From Bacillota bacterium (GTDB lineage: Bacteria; Sysuimicrobiota; Sysuimicrobiia; Sysuimicrobiales; Segetimicrobiaceae): a DNA stretch of 40,049 nucleotides. The notes under the pieces were generated by a model, which was not told where the DNA came from, did no database searches, and saw nothing but the letters and a program-made list of their open reading frames with translations. Position 1 is the first letter of the stretch; each line of letters starts with the position of its first letter. The position numbers were made by a program, and so were the translations under genes. The DNA lies in the NCBI GenBank assembly GCA_021324975.1, contig JAJPIA010000113.1:1-40049 (forward strand), in the 5' to 3' direction. Positions 1 to 8,130 of this stretch are shown piece by piece.

Positions 1-36
1 ATCGGGAAGGAAAGCCGCGTGAAGGAAAAGCGGTAA
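1..36 (+). CDS. rplS: 50S ribosomal protein L19, C-terminal end (partial)
   Basis: The window opens inside a reading frame that reads IGKESRVKEKR and stops with TAA at 34-36. A basic tail of this kind (G-K-x-x-R-x-K-E-K/R) is how bacterial L19 ends, and rplS lies directly upstream of lepB and rnhB in many Firmicutes. L19 is a 50S subunit protein at the interface with the 30S subunit. Only eleven residues are visible, so the call rests on this short tail plus gene order. Confidence 0.65.
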   Translation: MGKESRVKEKR

Positions 37-45
37 CACCGTTCC

Positions 46-654
46 GTGAGCACGCTCAGCGTTCCCACCGTCATCCTCGGGATCTCCGCGCTGCTCGTCG
101 CGTCGCGCATCATCATCAAGCGGGCGGCGCAGATCCCCCAAGCGGCGCGCGCCTCCATCGTCGAGACGCTGGACGCCTGCATCTTCGCCGCGGTTTTGAG
201 CCTCGTCATCATCACGTTCATCGTGCAGGCCTTTTACATCCCGTCGGGCTCGATGGAGCCGACGCTGATGGTGGACGATCGGATCCTCGTGGCCAAGTTT
301 CTCTACCGGTTTGAGCCCGTGCGGCGCGGGGACGTGATCGTGTTCCGCTACCCCCTCAACCCCTCCCGCGACTTCGTCAAGCGCGTCATGGGCCTCCCCG
401 GGCAGACCGTGCAGCTCAAGGAAGGCGTGGTCTACGTCGACGGCAGCCGCGTCTCGGAGAAGGGCTACACGATCCGGCCTGATTTCGGCAACTATGGCCC
501 CGTCAAGGTGCCGCCGAACGAGTACTTCGTACTCGGCGACAATCGCAACAACAGCGAGGACAGCCGGTTCTTTGGCTATGTGCCGCGCGCGAACATCATC
601 GGGCGGGCAGTCTTCATCTACTGGCCGCCCCAACGGATCGGCTTCGTGCACTGA
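46..654 (+). CDS. lepB: Signal peptidase I
   Basis: Membrane serine protease that removes signal peptides from exported proteins on the outer face of the membrane. At 202 residues it has the compact size seen in Gram-positive-type enzymes. It has a hydrophobic N-terminal stretch (about 5-22) and a second membrane helix (about 43-63). The box B motif PSGSMEPTL carries the catalytic Ser69. The general-base lysine is Lys112 in DFVKRVMGLPG, and box E is GDNRNNSEDSR at 164-174. The GTG start lies ten bases after the L19 stop, so it is probably cotranscribed with rplS. The next gene, rnhB, follows after 21 bases. Substrates are likely to include Sec-exported proteins, and the Tat-type binding proteins encoded nearby if they are cleaved rather than lipidated. 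Confidence 0.97.
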   Translation: MSTLSVPTVILGISALLVASRIIIKRAAQIPQAARASIVETLDACIFAAVLSLVIITFIVQAFYIPSGSMEPTLMVDDRILVAKFLYRFEPVRRGDVIVFRYPLNPSRDFVKRVMGLPGQTVQLKEGVVYVDGSRVSEKGYTIRPDFGNYGPVKVPPNEYFVLGDNRNNSEDSRFFGYVPRANIIGRAVFIYWPPQRIGFVH

Positions 655-675
655 CCCCGAGCACGCCCGTCGCGC

Positions 676-1464
676 ATGGACGTCGCGCGCTTGACCGTCG
701 CGGAGATCGCCGCGTATCTTGCGGCGGCGCGACGGGTGCCGGCGGCGACGCTCCGGCAGCTGGCCCGAGATCCCCGCGCGTCCATCGCCCCGCTCCTGGC
801 CCGATACCGCGCGGTCCGGGAGGCGGAACGCCGTGAGCGAGCCCGCCTGCGGGCCCTCTACCGCGAGGACCGCCGCCGGGCTCCCCGGGGACTGCTCGTC
901 GCGGGCGTGGACGAGGTGGGGCGAGGTCCCCTTGCCGGCCCGGTGTTCGCCGCGGCGGTGATCCTGGGATCCGGCGCCGTGATCCCGGGTCTGGACGACA
1001 GCAAGCGGCTCCTTCCCGAGGCGCGCGAAACCCTCGCGGCGGAGATCCGCGCCCGCGCGGCGGCCGTCGCCGTCGGTCACGCCTCCGTGGCGGAGATCGA
1101 CCGCCTCAACATCCTGGGGGCGACGCGGTTGGCGATGCGGCGCGCCGTCGCCGCTCTGGCGCCCCGCCCGGAGTTCCTCTTGATCGACGGCCGTGAGCGG
1201 CTGCCGCTCACGCTGGCGCAGGCCGCGGTGATCGACGGCGACGCAACGTGCGCGTGCGTCGCCGCGGCCTCCATCGTCGCCAAGGTCGCGCGCGACCGCG
1301 TCATGCTGACCCTCCACGAGACGTATCCGGCGTATGGGTTCGCCCGGCACAAGGGCTACGCGACCCAAGAGCACCTGGACGCCCTGCGCCGGCACGGGCC
1401 CTGTCCGGCGCACCGCTACGCGTTCCTGCCGCAGGAACAGATCGGGTTGTTCGACCTGGGGTGA
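676..1464 (+). CDS. rnhB: Ribonuclease HII
   Basis: Cleaves the RNA strand of RNA/DNA hybrids and nicks at ribonucleotides misincorporated in DNA. The protein has 262 residues. The catalytic domain begins near residue 72, after a charged helical N-terminal extension of about 70 residues like that of Bacillus-type RnhB. Visible motifs are GVDEVGRGPLAGPV (Asp79, Glu80), DDSKRL (107-112), LLIDGR (Asp171) and GDATCACVAAASIVAKVARD, with the fourth acidic ligand probably Asp189. The C-terminal HKGYAT and HRYAF blocks are also typical. The ATG start lies 21 bases after lepB. The stop overlaps the GTG start of yraN (GTGA), so the two are translationally coupled. Confidence 0.97.
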   Translation: MDVARLTVAEIAAYLAAARRVPAATLRQLARDPRASIAPLLARYRAVREAERRERARLRALYREDRRRAPRGLLVAGVDEVGRGPLAGPVFAAAVILGSGAVIPGLDDSKRLLPEARETLAAEIRARAAAVAVGHASVAEIDRLNILGATRLAMRRAVAALAPRPEFLLIDGRERLPLTLAQAAVIDGDATCACVAAASIVAKVARDRVMLTLHETYPAYGFARHKGYATQEHLDALRRHGPCPAHRYAFLPQEQIGLFDLG

Positions 1465-1892
1465 CGGCGCAGACGCGTGGAGGGGTGGCCGGGCCGCCCG
1501 CCGGTAGCCCGCCGGGGCGGGCGGCCGATCCCAGGCGCCGGCGCGCCAGGCAGGGCGAGGACGCGGCCGCGGCAGCGCTCCGCGAGCGCGGCTATCGGAT
1601 TGTGGCCCGCAACGTACGCCTGCGCCGCGGGGAGCTCGACATTGTCGCGGATGATCGCGGGACCCTCGTTTTCGTCGAGGTCAAGACACGCCGATCCCGC
1701 GCCTACGGCACGCCCGCGGAGGCCGTGACACCGGCGAAGCAGCGCGCGCTGGCCACGCTCGCCCTCGCGTACCTGGCCCGCCGGGGACTCCACGGCCGTG
1801 TCTGCCGGTTCGACGTGGTCGAGGTCTGGCTCGACACCGCCGATCGCGTGGCTCGTCTCGAGGTGCTGCGCGACGCGTTCGCCGCGTCGTAG
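1461..1892 (+). CDS. yraN: YraN/UPF0102 family endonuclease-like protein
   Basis: 143-residue member of the YraN (UPF0102) family, whose fold resembles Holliday-junction resolvases and restriction endonucleases. Its in vivo role is not established. The core reads GYRIVARNVRLRRGELDIV followed by LVFVEVKTR, the E...D...ExK pattern of a PD-(D/E)XK nuclease site. The start is taken as GTG 1461, which overlaps the rnhB stop by four bases. A longer in-frame extension upstream lies entirely within rnhB and has no family similarity. The first roughly 30 residues are Arg/Pro/Gly-rich and probably disordered. In many genomes this gene is followed by comM and dprA; here the next gene belongs to an unrelated transport block, and comM appears only at 33102. 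Confidence 0.92.
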   Translation: MTAQTRGGVAGPPAGSPPGRAADPRRRRARQGEDAAAAALRERGYRIVARNVRLRRGELDIVADDRGTLVFVEVKTRRSRAYGTPAEAVTPAKQRALATLALAYLARRGLHGRVCRFDVVEVWLDTADRVARLEVLRDAFAAS

Positions 1893-2058
1893 GCGGGTCG
1901 CGGCCTGCCCGCGTTCGCTCGGTCAGCGGGGTGTGCGCCCGCGCGCGCGCCGGCCTGACGCCGTGCGGCCCCGCGGCGCCGGACGCCGGGGCAAAGGAAA
2001 CGATTTCGCGCGACACGAATTGGTTACGCAACGCCACGCACCGGGGCGCCACGGGGAC

Positions 2059-2064
2059 TATACT
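2059..2064 (+). promoter_or_regulatory. Possible -10 element upstream of first importer operon
   Basis: The 231 bases between yraN and the first binding-protein gene (1893-2123) hold no convincing gene. A TATACT hexamer at 2059-2064 is the best -10 candidate in this GC-rich stretch. No good -35 lies 16-18 bases upstream, so the promoter is tentative. A G-rich Shine-Dalgarno-like run, GGGGGGA at 2103-2109, lies 14 bases before the ATG at 2124. Confidence 0.35.
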
Positions 2065-2123
2065 GCTGTTCGAGTTGGGCCGTGCGGGATGGGCGGCGCT
2101 CAGGGGGGACTGGTGCACTGACG

Positions 2124-3794
2124 ATGGATCGATCGGGTGAACGGAGCAAGCCCAACACCGTGCCGCGGCGGATGAGCCGGCGGGCATTCTTGCGGCAGGC
2201 GGGGGCCGGTCTCGCGGCCGGAGCGCTCGGGAGCGCGACGGTCCCGTGGGTGTGGAAGCGGGCCGACGCGGCGGCGACCCCCGACCGCGGCACCTTCATC
2301 GTCGGCGGCAACGCCCAGTTCCGGACGCTGGATCCCGGACGCACCATCGAAGTGACAGGAATGATGGTCGAGAAGGCCACGTACGACACGCTCGTGACCT
2401 TCTACGGCGAAGACCTCCGCACACCGCGGCCGCACCTCGCCACGGCCTGGAAGGCGAGCGCCGATGCCCGCACCTTCACGTTCACCCTGCGGCAGGGCGT
2501 GCGGTTCGCGAGCGGTAACCCGCTCACGTCGGCGGACGTCAAATGGTCCTTCGATCGGGTGCTCAACCTCAAAGCCAACACGTTGTTTCTCTTTGACGGC
2601 GTTACGGGCGTGGACGCGCCCGATCCGCACACGGTGGTCATTCGGACCAAGGCGCCGCAACTGTCCCTCATCCCGATCCTCTCGCATCCGGGCTTGGGCA
2701 TCCTCGACAGCAAATTGATGATGCAAAACGGTGGGGACGCGGGGCCGGACGCGAAGAACGCGGATCACGCCGAGCCGTACCTGTTCCAGCACTCCGCCGG
2801 CAGCGGGCCGTTCATGATCCAAAGCTACACGGCGGGACAGGAACTGGTATTGGTGCGCAACCCGAACTTCTGGGGCAGCCGGGCGAAGCTCGACCGGATC
2901 GTGTTGCGCCACGTGCCGGATCCCGTGACGCAGGCCCTCCAGGTGGTGCGCGGCGATCTGGACATGGCGTCCAACATCGGGCCCGACCAACTGCCCGCGC
3001 TCCGCCGGGCGCCGAACGTCGTCGTGCAAACCAGCCCGTCGGCGACCACGTTCTACGTGCTGATGAACAACGCGTCGGACGTCGGCGGTCCGTTCACCAA
3101 TCCGAAGGTGCAGCAGGCCGTGCGGTACGCGCTGGACTACGACGGGATCATGCGCATCGCGGGGCCCGGCGCGGTCCGGCTCGCCGGCGTGATCCCGACC
3201 CTCCTACCGGGCTCGCTGCCGTCGTCGGCCGCCACAAAGACGGATCGCGACCGGGCGAAGAGCCTCCTCAAAGAGTCGGGACTCGCGAGCGTCAGCGGCA
3301 CGTTTTCGTACTCCAGCGATGCCATCCAGTTCGGGATCCCGACCGCGCTGCTGGCCCAGAAGATCCAGTCCGATCTCGCCACGGTCGGCATCCAGCTGAA
3401 GCTGGACGGCCTGCCGACGGTGACATCGCTCACACTGTACCGCGGCGGCAAGGACCAGTTCGGCGTGTGGGGATGGGCCGCCGACTATCCCGACGCCACG
3501 GACTTCCTCGTATATGCGCCGGGGCGGGTGGTCGGCAAGCGCGCGGGGTGGCTCGCCTCCGCGTCGCCGGACGCCGGGAAGCTCGCGGCGCTCGCGGACG
3601 CCGCGGAGGCGGAGGTCGACGACAAGAAGCGCGTGGCCCTGCTGCAGCAGTTCGAGCGAACGCTCGCGCAGATCGGGCCGTACGCGCCGCTGTTCCAACC
3701 CGCGATCCCGTACGCGTTCCGTTCCAACGTGCAGGGGGTGACCTACAACAGCGTCTGGGCGACGGATCTCTATCCGATTCGCAAGACCTCGTAG
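2124..3794 (+). CDS. ABC transporter substrate-binding protein, family 5 (Opp/Dpp type), copy 1
   Basis: Extracytoplasmic receptor of an oligopeptide/dipeptide/nickel-type importer (SBP_bac_5), 556 residues. The N-terminus carries a twin-arginine signal (MSRRAFLRQ, Arg19-Arg20) and a hydrophobic region, implying Tat export of a folded protein. The mature part shows the family layout: an N-terminal lobe with LDPGRTIEV, then RFASGNPLTSADVKWSFDRV near 130-150, SGPFMIQSY near 230, VRNPNFW and VQQAVRYALDYDGI near 330-345. The C-terminal end reads GVTYNSVW. The start ATG 2124 is preferred over an in-frame upstream start with no ribosome site; ATG 2172, just before the RR motif, is an alternative. 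A second, clearly paralogous binding protein follows at 3876, then two permeases. The ligand cannot be read from sequence; family members bind peptides, opines, metals or glycosides. Confidence 0.93.
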   Translation: MDRSGERSKPNTVPRRMSRRAFLRQAGAGLAAGALGSATVPWVWKRADAAATPDRGTFIVGGNAQFRTLDPGRTIEVTGMMVEKATYDTLVTFYGEDLRTPRPHLATAWKASADARTFTFTLRQGVRFASGNPLTSADVKWSFDRVLNLKANTLFLFDGVTGVDAPDPHTVVIRTKAPQLSLIPILSHPGLGILDSKLMMQNGGDAGPDAKNADHAEPYLFQHSAGSGPFMIQSYTAGQELVLVRNPNFWGSRAKLDRIVLRHVPDPVTQALQVVRGDLDMASNIGPDQLPALRRAPNVVVQTSPSATTFYVLMNNASDVGGPFTNPKVQQAVRYALDYDGIMRIAGPGAVRLAGVIPTLLPGSLPSSAATKTDRDRAKSLLKESGLASVSGTFSYSSDAIQFGIPTALLAQKIQSDLATVGIQLKLDGLPTVTSLTLYRGGKDQFGVWGWAADYPDATDFLVYAPGRVVGKRAGWLASASPDAGKLAALADAAEAEVDDKKRVALLQQFERTLAQIGPYAPLFQPAIPYAFRSNVQGVTYNSVWATDLYPIRKTS

Positions 3795-3811
3795 GCTACG
3801 CACTTCACCAG

Positions 3812-3850
3812 CCCCGGGGAGCACGGTGCCGACGCCGGTGTTCCCCGGGG
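3812..3850 (+). repeat. Inverted repeat between the tandem binding-protein genes
   Basis: CCCCGGGGA at 3812-3820 and TCCCCGGGG at 3842-3850 are perfect complements, enclosing 21 bases that can extend the stem (CACGG against CCGGTG). No T-tract follows. A processing or RNA-stabilising hairpin, or a leaky terminator that raises expression of the first binding protein over the rest of the operon, is more likely than a strict terminator. Confidence 0.6.
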
Positions 3851-3875
3851 CGTACGCTCGCAAAGGGGGACGTGC

Positions 3876-5537
3876 ATGGCAAGCGTAGGACCAGGTCGGG
3901 AGGCCGAGACGGCGGGACGCCTGCGCCTGCGCCGGCGGACATTGTTGCGCGCGGCGGGCGCGGCGGCCGGGATCGCGGTGGTGGGCCGCGCCGGCGCGGG
4001 AGATACCGCGCATGCGGCGGCACCGTCCGGCGGGGCCACGCTCATCATGGCGCCGAGTTTCGTCATCCGCAGCCTCGATCCCGGGCACACGCTCGAGCCC
4101 GACGGCGAGATGGTGACGCACGCGTGCTACGACGCCCTGGTGACGTTCGATGGGTCGGACCTCTCGACCCCTAAACCGCACCTCGCGACGTCGTGGAAGG
4201 TCTCGGGCGGCGGCCGCCTGTACACGTTCACTCTCCGGCCGAACGTGCGATTCGCGAGCGGCAATCCCCTGACCTCGGCGGACGTCAAGTGGTCGTTCGA
4301 CCGCGTGATGAACCTCCAGTCCAACCCGGCATTCTTCCTGGCCAACGTCGAGGAGGTCCAGGCGCCCGATCCGCAGACGGTGGTGTTGCGCCTGCGCACG
4401 CCGCAACCCTCGATCATTCCGATCCTGTCGAACGGCGCGCTCGGGATCGTGGACAGCAAGGTGGTCATGGCGCAGGGCGGCGACGCCGGCCCGGACGCGA
4501 AGACGAAAGACCACGCAGAAGCGTGGCTGCAATCGCACTCCGCCGGCAGCGGGCCGTTCATGATCCAAAGCTACACGCCGACGCAGGAGCTCGTGCTGGT
4601 CCGCAACCCGACCCACTGGCGGGCCCCGGCCCGGATGGAGCGGATCCTCCTCCGTCACGTGCCCGAGGCGTCGACGCAGGCGTTGCAGCTGGAGCGGGGC
4701 GACCTCGACGTGGCGATGAGCCTGGGCCAGGAGAACCTCGGGACGCTGCGTCGCGTGCCGGGCGTGACGATCCAGACCAGCCTGGTCGCGACGTCGTTCG
4801 TCATGATGGTCAACATGGATTCGTCGCTCAGCGGCCAGCTGAGCAATCCCAAGGTGCTGCAGGCGATCCGCTACGCGCTGGACTACGATGGCATCCTGGC
4901 AATCGCCGGGCCCGGCGCGCAGCGGATGGCCGGGGTGATCCCGAACGACCTGCCCGGCGCGCTCGACCCGCGCGAAGCCGTGAAGACCGACCTCGCCAAG
5001 GCCAAGGCGATCCTCAAGGAGGCCGGCCTCGCGGAGGTCAAGGGACGGCTCATGTTCGCGAGCGATTCCACGTCCTACGGGATCCAGTACTCGCTCCTGG
5101 CCCAGAAGATCCAGTCCGACCTCGCGGCCGCGGGGATCACGGTGGCGTTGGACGGCCTGCCGGGGACGATCGAGCTCGGCCAGTACCGGGCGGCCAAGGC
5201 GCCCGCGCTGTTCGGCGGGTACGCGGCGGATTACGCGGATGCCACCGACTTCCTCGTGTACCTGCCGGGCCAGCTTGTCGGTAAGCGGATGAACTGGCCG
5301 GCCAACGCGAGCCCGGCCGCGCAGGAACTGGCGCAGTGGGGTGACCAGGCTACGCAGGAGGCCGATCCCAAGGCTCGGGTCACGCTCCTCCGCAAGATCC
5401 AGCGGCGCCTGCTCGAGATCGGACCCTATGCGCCCCTGTTCACGCCCGCCCTGCCGTTCGGCTACCGATCGGATCTACGCGGCGTGACCTACAACAGCGT
5501 CTGGGAGGTCGACTTCTACACGATCCGCCGCGCCTAG
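3876..5537 (+). CDS. ABC transporter substrate-binding protein, family 5 (Opp/Dpp type), copy 2
   Basis: 553-residue paralogue of the preceding gene. It keeps the same blocks in the same order (RFASGNPLTSADVKWSFDRVMNL, HSAGSGPFMIQSYT, RYALDYDGILAIAGPGA, GVTYNSVW), and parts are identical at DNA level. The N-terminus has a Tat-like signal (RLRLRRRTLLRAAG, arginines around 17-21) ending in an alanine-rich cleavage region (AHAAAP). ATG 3876 follows GGGGGACGTGC, a reasonable ribosome site. It stands 81 bases after copy 1 and 28 bases before the permease gene. Two receptors feeding one permease pair would widen the ligand range; this is inferred from the arrangement. No family-specific ligand motif is visible. 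Confidence 0.93.
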   Translation: MASVGPGREAETAGRLRLRRRTLLRAAGAAAGIAVVGRAGAGDTAHAAAPSGGATLIMAPSFVIRSLDPGHTLEPDGEMVTHACYDALVTFDGSDLSTPKPHLATSWKVSGGGRLYTFTLRPNVRFASGNPLTSADVKWSFDRVMNLQSNPAFFLANVEEVQAPDPQTVVLRLRTPQPSIIPILSNGALGIVDSKVVMAQGGDAGPDAKTKDHAEAWLQSHSAGSGPFMIQSYTPTQELVLVRNPTHWRAPARMERILLRHVPEASTQALQLERGDLDVAMSLGQENLGTLRRVPGVTIQTSLVATSFVMMVNMDSSLSGQLSNPKVLQAIRYALDYDGILAIAGPGAQRMAGVIPNDLPGALDPREAVKTDLAKAKAILKEAGLAEVKGRLMFASDSTSYGIQYSLLAQKIQSDLAAAGITVALDGLPGTIELGQYRAAKAPALFGGYAADYADATDFLVYLPGQLVGKRMNWPANASPAAQELAQWGDQATQEADPKARVTLLRKIQRRLLEIGPYAPLFTPALPFGYRSDLRGVTYNSVWEVDFYTIRRA

Positions 5538-5565
5538 CGGCGGCTCCGGCCAGGCGGCTTCGGCC

Positions 5566-6585
5566 ATGAATCTGCAGACGTACGTGGGGCGGCGCGTGCT
5601 CGTCTTGCCCGCGATGATCCTGGGCATCACGCTGCTTACGTTTGTGCTGTCGCACGCCGTGCCGTCCGATCCCGTCGCGGCCAACCTGGGGGATCAGGCG
5701 GCCGCGGATCCCGCCATCGTGGCGGCGTTCAAGCACCGCTGGGGTTTGGACCGGCCGCTGCCCGAACAGTATCTCGTGTATCTCCGCAACCTGCTCCACG
5801 GCGACATGGGCGTCTCGATCACCACGCACCAGCCGGTGCTGACCGACCTCTCCCAGCACCTGCCGGCCACGATCGAGCTGGCCACGGCCGCGATGCTGCT
5901 GAGCCTGCTCCTCGGCATTCCCCTGGGCATCTTTTCTGCGGTGCGGCGGGACAGCGTGGTCGACCAGATCGGCCGGGGCGTGTCCCTCCTCGGGGTCTCG
6001 ATGCCCGTGTTCTGGCTGGGGCTCGTGGCCCTGTTCGTGTTCTACGCGCGGTTGGGGTGGGCGCCGTCGGCGGGGCAGCTGAGCCCCCGTGTGGCGCTGC
6101 CGCCGTTCGTGACGGGGTTCGTCGTCGTCGACGCGCTGCTTGCCGGCCAGACCGGCACCGCGACGGACGCGATCGCGCACCTGGCGCTGCCCGCGCTCGT
6201 CCTGGCCTCGTCCGCGGTCGGCATCATCACGCGCATGATGCGGGGCAGCATGCTCGAGGTTCTGGGCGAAGATTATGTGCGGACCGCGCGAGCCAAAGGC
6301 CTCGCCCCGCGCCGGATCACGTTTCGCCATGCCGCCCGCAACGCGCTGCTCCCGGTGATCACCGTGATCGGCCTCAGCTTCGGGAGCCTTCTGTCCGGCG
6401 CGGTCGTGACCGAGACGGTGTTTGCGTGGCCCGGCCTGGGATCGTATGCGTTTCTGAGCGCGACCTCCCTCGACTTCCCGGCGATCATGGGCGTGGGCAT
6501 CGTCGTGGCCACCGTCTACATCGTGGTCAACTTGTTCGTCGACGTCGCCTACGCGATGGTCGACCCGCGGATCCGGATGGGCTGA
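5566..6585 (+). CDS. ABC transporter permease, DppB/OppB type (first system)
   Basis: Inner-membrane channel subunit of the importer served by the two preceding binding proteins, 339 residues. The N-terminus YVGRRVLVLPAMILGITLLTFVLSHAVPSDP is replaced here by its key features: an RR pair, one membrane helix, then the SHAVPSDP turn and RWGLDRPLPEQYLVY, all standard for DppB. The cytoplasmic EAA loop is GEDYVRTARAKGLAPRRI around 228-245, the contact site for an ATPase subunit. The protein ends DVAYAMVDPRIRMG, the usual DppB tail. It has about six predicted membrane segments. The stop is followed three bases later by the GTG of the partner permease. An insert around 170-200, between helices, is somewhat long for the family. 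Confidence 0.95.
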   Translation: MNLQTYVGRRVLVLPAMILGITLLTFVLSHAVPSDPVAANLGDQAAADPAIVAAFKHRWGLDRPLPEQYLVYLRNLLHGDMGVSITTHQPVLTDLSQHLPATIELATAAMLLSLLLGIPLGIFSAVRRDSVVDQIGRGVSLLGVSMPVFWLGLVALFVFYARLGWAPSAGQLSPRVALPPFVTGFVVVDALLAGQTGTATDAIAHLALPALVLASSAVGIITRMMRGSMLEVLGEDYVRTARAKGLAPRRITFRHAARNALLPVITVIGLSFGSLLSGAVVTETVFAWPGLGSYAFLSATSLDFPAIMGVGIVVATVYIVVNLFVDVAYAMVDPRIRMG

Positions 6586-6588
6586 GCG

Positions 6589-7467
6589 GTGGCCGAGGAC
6601 GCGTTGCGGCCGGTCGTCCGGCGCCGCGGGGGCCGATCGCTCGTGGTGCCGCGATCGTTCGCCCGGTCGCCGCTGACGGTCGGCTCCGTGGTGGTGGTTG
6701 CCGTGTGGCTCGCGCTCGCCGCGGCGGCGCCCGCGATCGCTCCGCACGGCCCGCTGGCTCAGGACATCGCAAACCGGCTCGCACCGCCCGGTCCGGCGCA
6801 CTGGTGCGGGACCGATCCGCTCGGCCGGGACATCCTGAGCCGTGTGCTGTACGGAGCCCGGCTGTCGATCCCCGTCGGCATCGCTGCGGTGGCGCTGGCG
6901 GTCATGCTCGGCACGCTGATCGGCAGCGTGGCCGGCGCGGCCGGGGGCATCGTGGACGAGGCGATCATGCGCCTGACCGACCTGATGCTCGCGTTCCCCA
7001 CGGTGATCCTGGCCATGATCATCTCCGCGGCGCTCGGCGCCGGCATCCGCAACGCGGTGATCGCCATCATGGTGGCCTGGTGGCCGACGTACGCGCGCTT
7101 CGCGCGCGGCCTCGTGATCGGGGCACGCGACCGAGAGTATGTGGAGGCCGCGCGCGCCGTCGGCGCGTCGCCGCTCAGGGTGTTCCTGCGGCACGTGCTG
7201 CTCAACATCTTGTCGCCGATCGTCATTCTCGGCACGCTCGATGTCGGGCGAGCGATCCTCACGTTCGCGTCGCTGAGCTTCCTGGGGCTCGGGCCGCCGC
7301 CGCAGATTCCCGAGTGGGGCTCGGAGATCGCGGCGGGGCGCGACTACCTCGACCAGTGGTGGATCGCCACGTTTCCGGGCCTCGCGATCTTGACGCTGGT
7401 GGTCGCGCTCAACGTCGTGGGAGACGGGCTGCGCGACGCGCTGGATCCGCGACTGCGGAAAGCGTAA
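6589..7467 (+). CDS. ABC transporter permease, DppC/OppC type (first system)
   Basis: Second channel subunit, 292 residues. It has the DppC signature GTDPLGRDILSRVLYGARLSI near residues 74-94 and the EAA loop REYVEAARAVGASPLRVFLRH near 182-202. The C-terminal block FLGLGPPPQIPEWGSEI and ending LRDALDPRLR are also typical. A GTG start three bases after the dppB-like stop implies tight coupling. The usual DppD and DppF ATPase genes do not follow; the next genes are two small unknown proteins and then a terminator. The complex must therefore recruit ATPases encoded outside this window. Confidence 0.95.
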   Translation: MAEDALRPVVRRRGGRSLVVPRSFARSPLTVGSVVVVAVWLALAAAAPAIAPHGPLAQDIANRLAPPGPAHWCGTDPLGRDILSRVLYGARLSIPVGIAAVALAVMLGTLIGSVAGAAGGIVDEAIMRLTDLMLAFPTVILAMIISAALGAGIRNAVIAIMVAWWPTYARFARGLVIGARDREYVEAARAVGASPLRVFLRHVLLNILSPIVILGTLDVGRAILTFASLSFLGLGPPPQIPEWGSEIAAGRDYLDQWWIATFPGLAILTLVVALNVVGDGLRDALDPRLRKA

Positions 7468-7496
7468 TCAAGTCGGGCGCCGCGGATCGCAGGCAT

Positions 7497-7514
7497 GGGG
7501 CCGGCCGGCGCCCC
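7497..7514 (+). repeat. GC-rich hairpin after the first importer operon
   Basis: GGGGC (7497-7501) and GCCCC (7510-7514) flank a short palindromic GC core, 30 bases after the permease stop. There is no T-run, so it may be only a weak terminator or stabilising stem. The rest of 7468-7648 holds no gene I can support. An isolated AAGGAGGAG at about 7540 has no start codon at the usual distance. Confidence 0.35.
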
Positions 7515-7648
7515 GGCGGATGCGCGTCGCCGCGCCAAGGAGGAGTTTCGACGACCGGGCAGAACCACCACCCGGCACGCCGTTGCAGCATCGTCGCACG
7601 TCGATTCGTATCTTTCGTCACAGCACTCGACGCAGCACCGGAGGGCGT

Positions 7649-7873
7649 ATGAACCGTGAGCAGATTGTGACCACGCTCTTGTCCCGCGGCGCACTCGCAC
7701 TGATTCGGACGATCGAAGACGTCGAAGCCGGGCGCGTGCGCCGTGTCCACATCGACCGCATCCCCGGGGATCCCGCGTTCACCCGCGCCGTCGTCGAGGT
7801 CCTGTACAGCCTTGGCGCGGACGTGCACCTGGCGCTGCCCGCGCGGCGATCGCGTGCGCGCAGCGCCGGGTAG
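7649..7873 (+). CDS. Small hypothetical protein (74 aa)
   Basis: I do not recognise this family. The start is ATG 7649, directly after GGAGGGCGT, a strong but tightly spaced ribosome site. A longer in-frame extension upstream has no ribosome site and low-complexity sequence. The first 60 residues look like a small alpha/beta domain (REQIVTTLLSRGALALIRTIEDVEAG, then a VVEVLYSLGADVHLAL segment); the tail is Arg-rich. There is no signal peptide or membrane segment, so it is probably cytoplasmic. It lies 14 bases before the second small gene and both precede a strong terminator, so the pair is probably one transcription unit. Confidence 0.55.
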   Translation: MNREQIVTTLLSRGALALIRTIEDVEAGRVRRVHIDRIPGDPAFTRAVVEVLYSLGADVHLALPARRSRARSAG

Positions 7874-7887
7874 CGGGGAGCGGCATC

Positions 7888-8100
7888 ATGCGGGACGAGC
7901 TGATCAGGCGCGAGACCCCGCAGGGCACCGTGCGGGTCGTGGTGGCGTACGCGCGCGTGCGCGGCGGCGGCTGGCTGTGGATCGCCCGGCGCTCGCCGTC
8001 GGGCCCCGTGATCGGTCAGGGACGCGGGTCGACCTACGAGATCGTGCGCGCGGCCGTCGAGGAGTGGCTGGAGCAGGAAGCCCAACAGCTCACCCGATGA
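7888..8100 (+). CDS. Small hypothetical protein (70 aa)
   Basis: Not assigned to a family. ATG 7888 follows GGGGAGCGGCATC, a good ribosome site with seven-base spacing. The sequence predicts two or three beta strands (GTVRVVVAYARVRGGGWLWIARR) followed by an amphipathic helix (YEIVRAAVEEWLEQEAQQL), a compact soluble fold. It follows the 74-aa gene after 14 bases and ends 30 bases before the left arm of a long terminator stem. Codon use matches the neighbours, which supports a real gene despite the small size. Confidence 0.55.
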   Translation: MRDELIRRETPQGTVRVVVAYARVRGGGWLWIARRSPSGPVIGQGRGSTYEIVRAAVEEWLEQEAQQLTR

Positions 8101-8130
8101 CTACCCCGCCGGGGAATGGGCCGGCGGATC

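Noticed and set aside
3204-4658. 484-codon minus-strand frame across the two binding-protein genes
   Set aside because: Shadow of the real coding strand; its similarity to another minus-strand shadow only reflects the paralogy of the two binding proteins.
5440-7194. 584-codon open frame on the minus strand opposite the first permeases
   Set aside because: Low-complexity Arg/His/Asp-rich translation lying over two permeases with full family motifs; no ribosome site.
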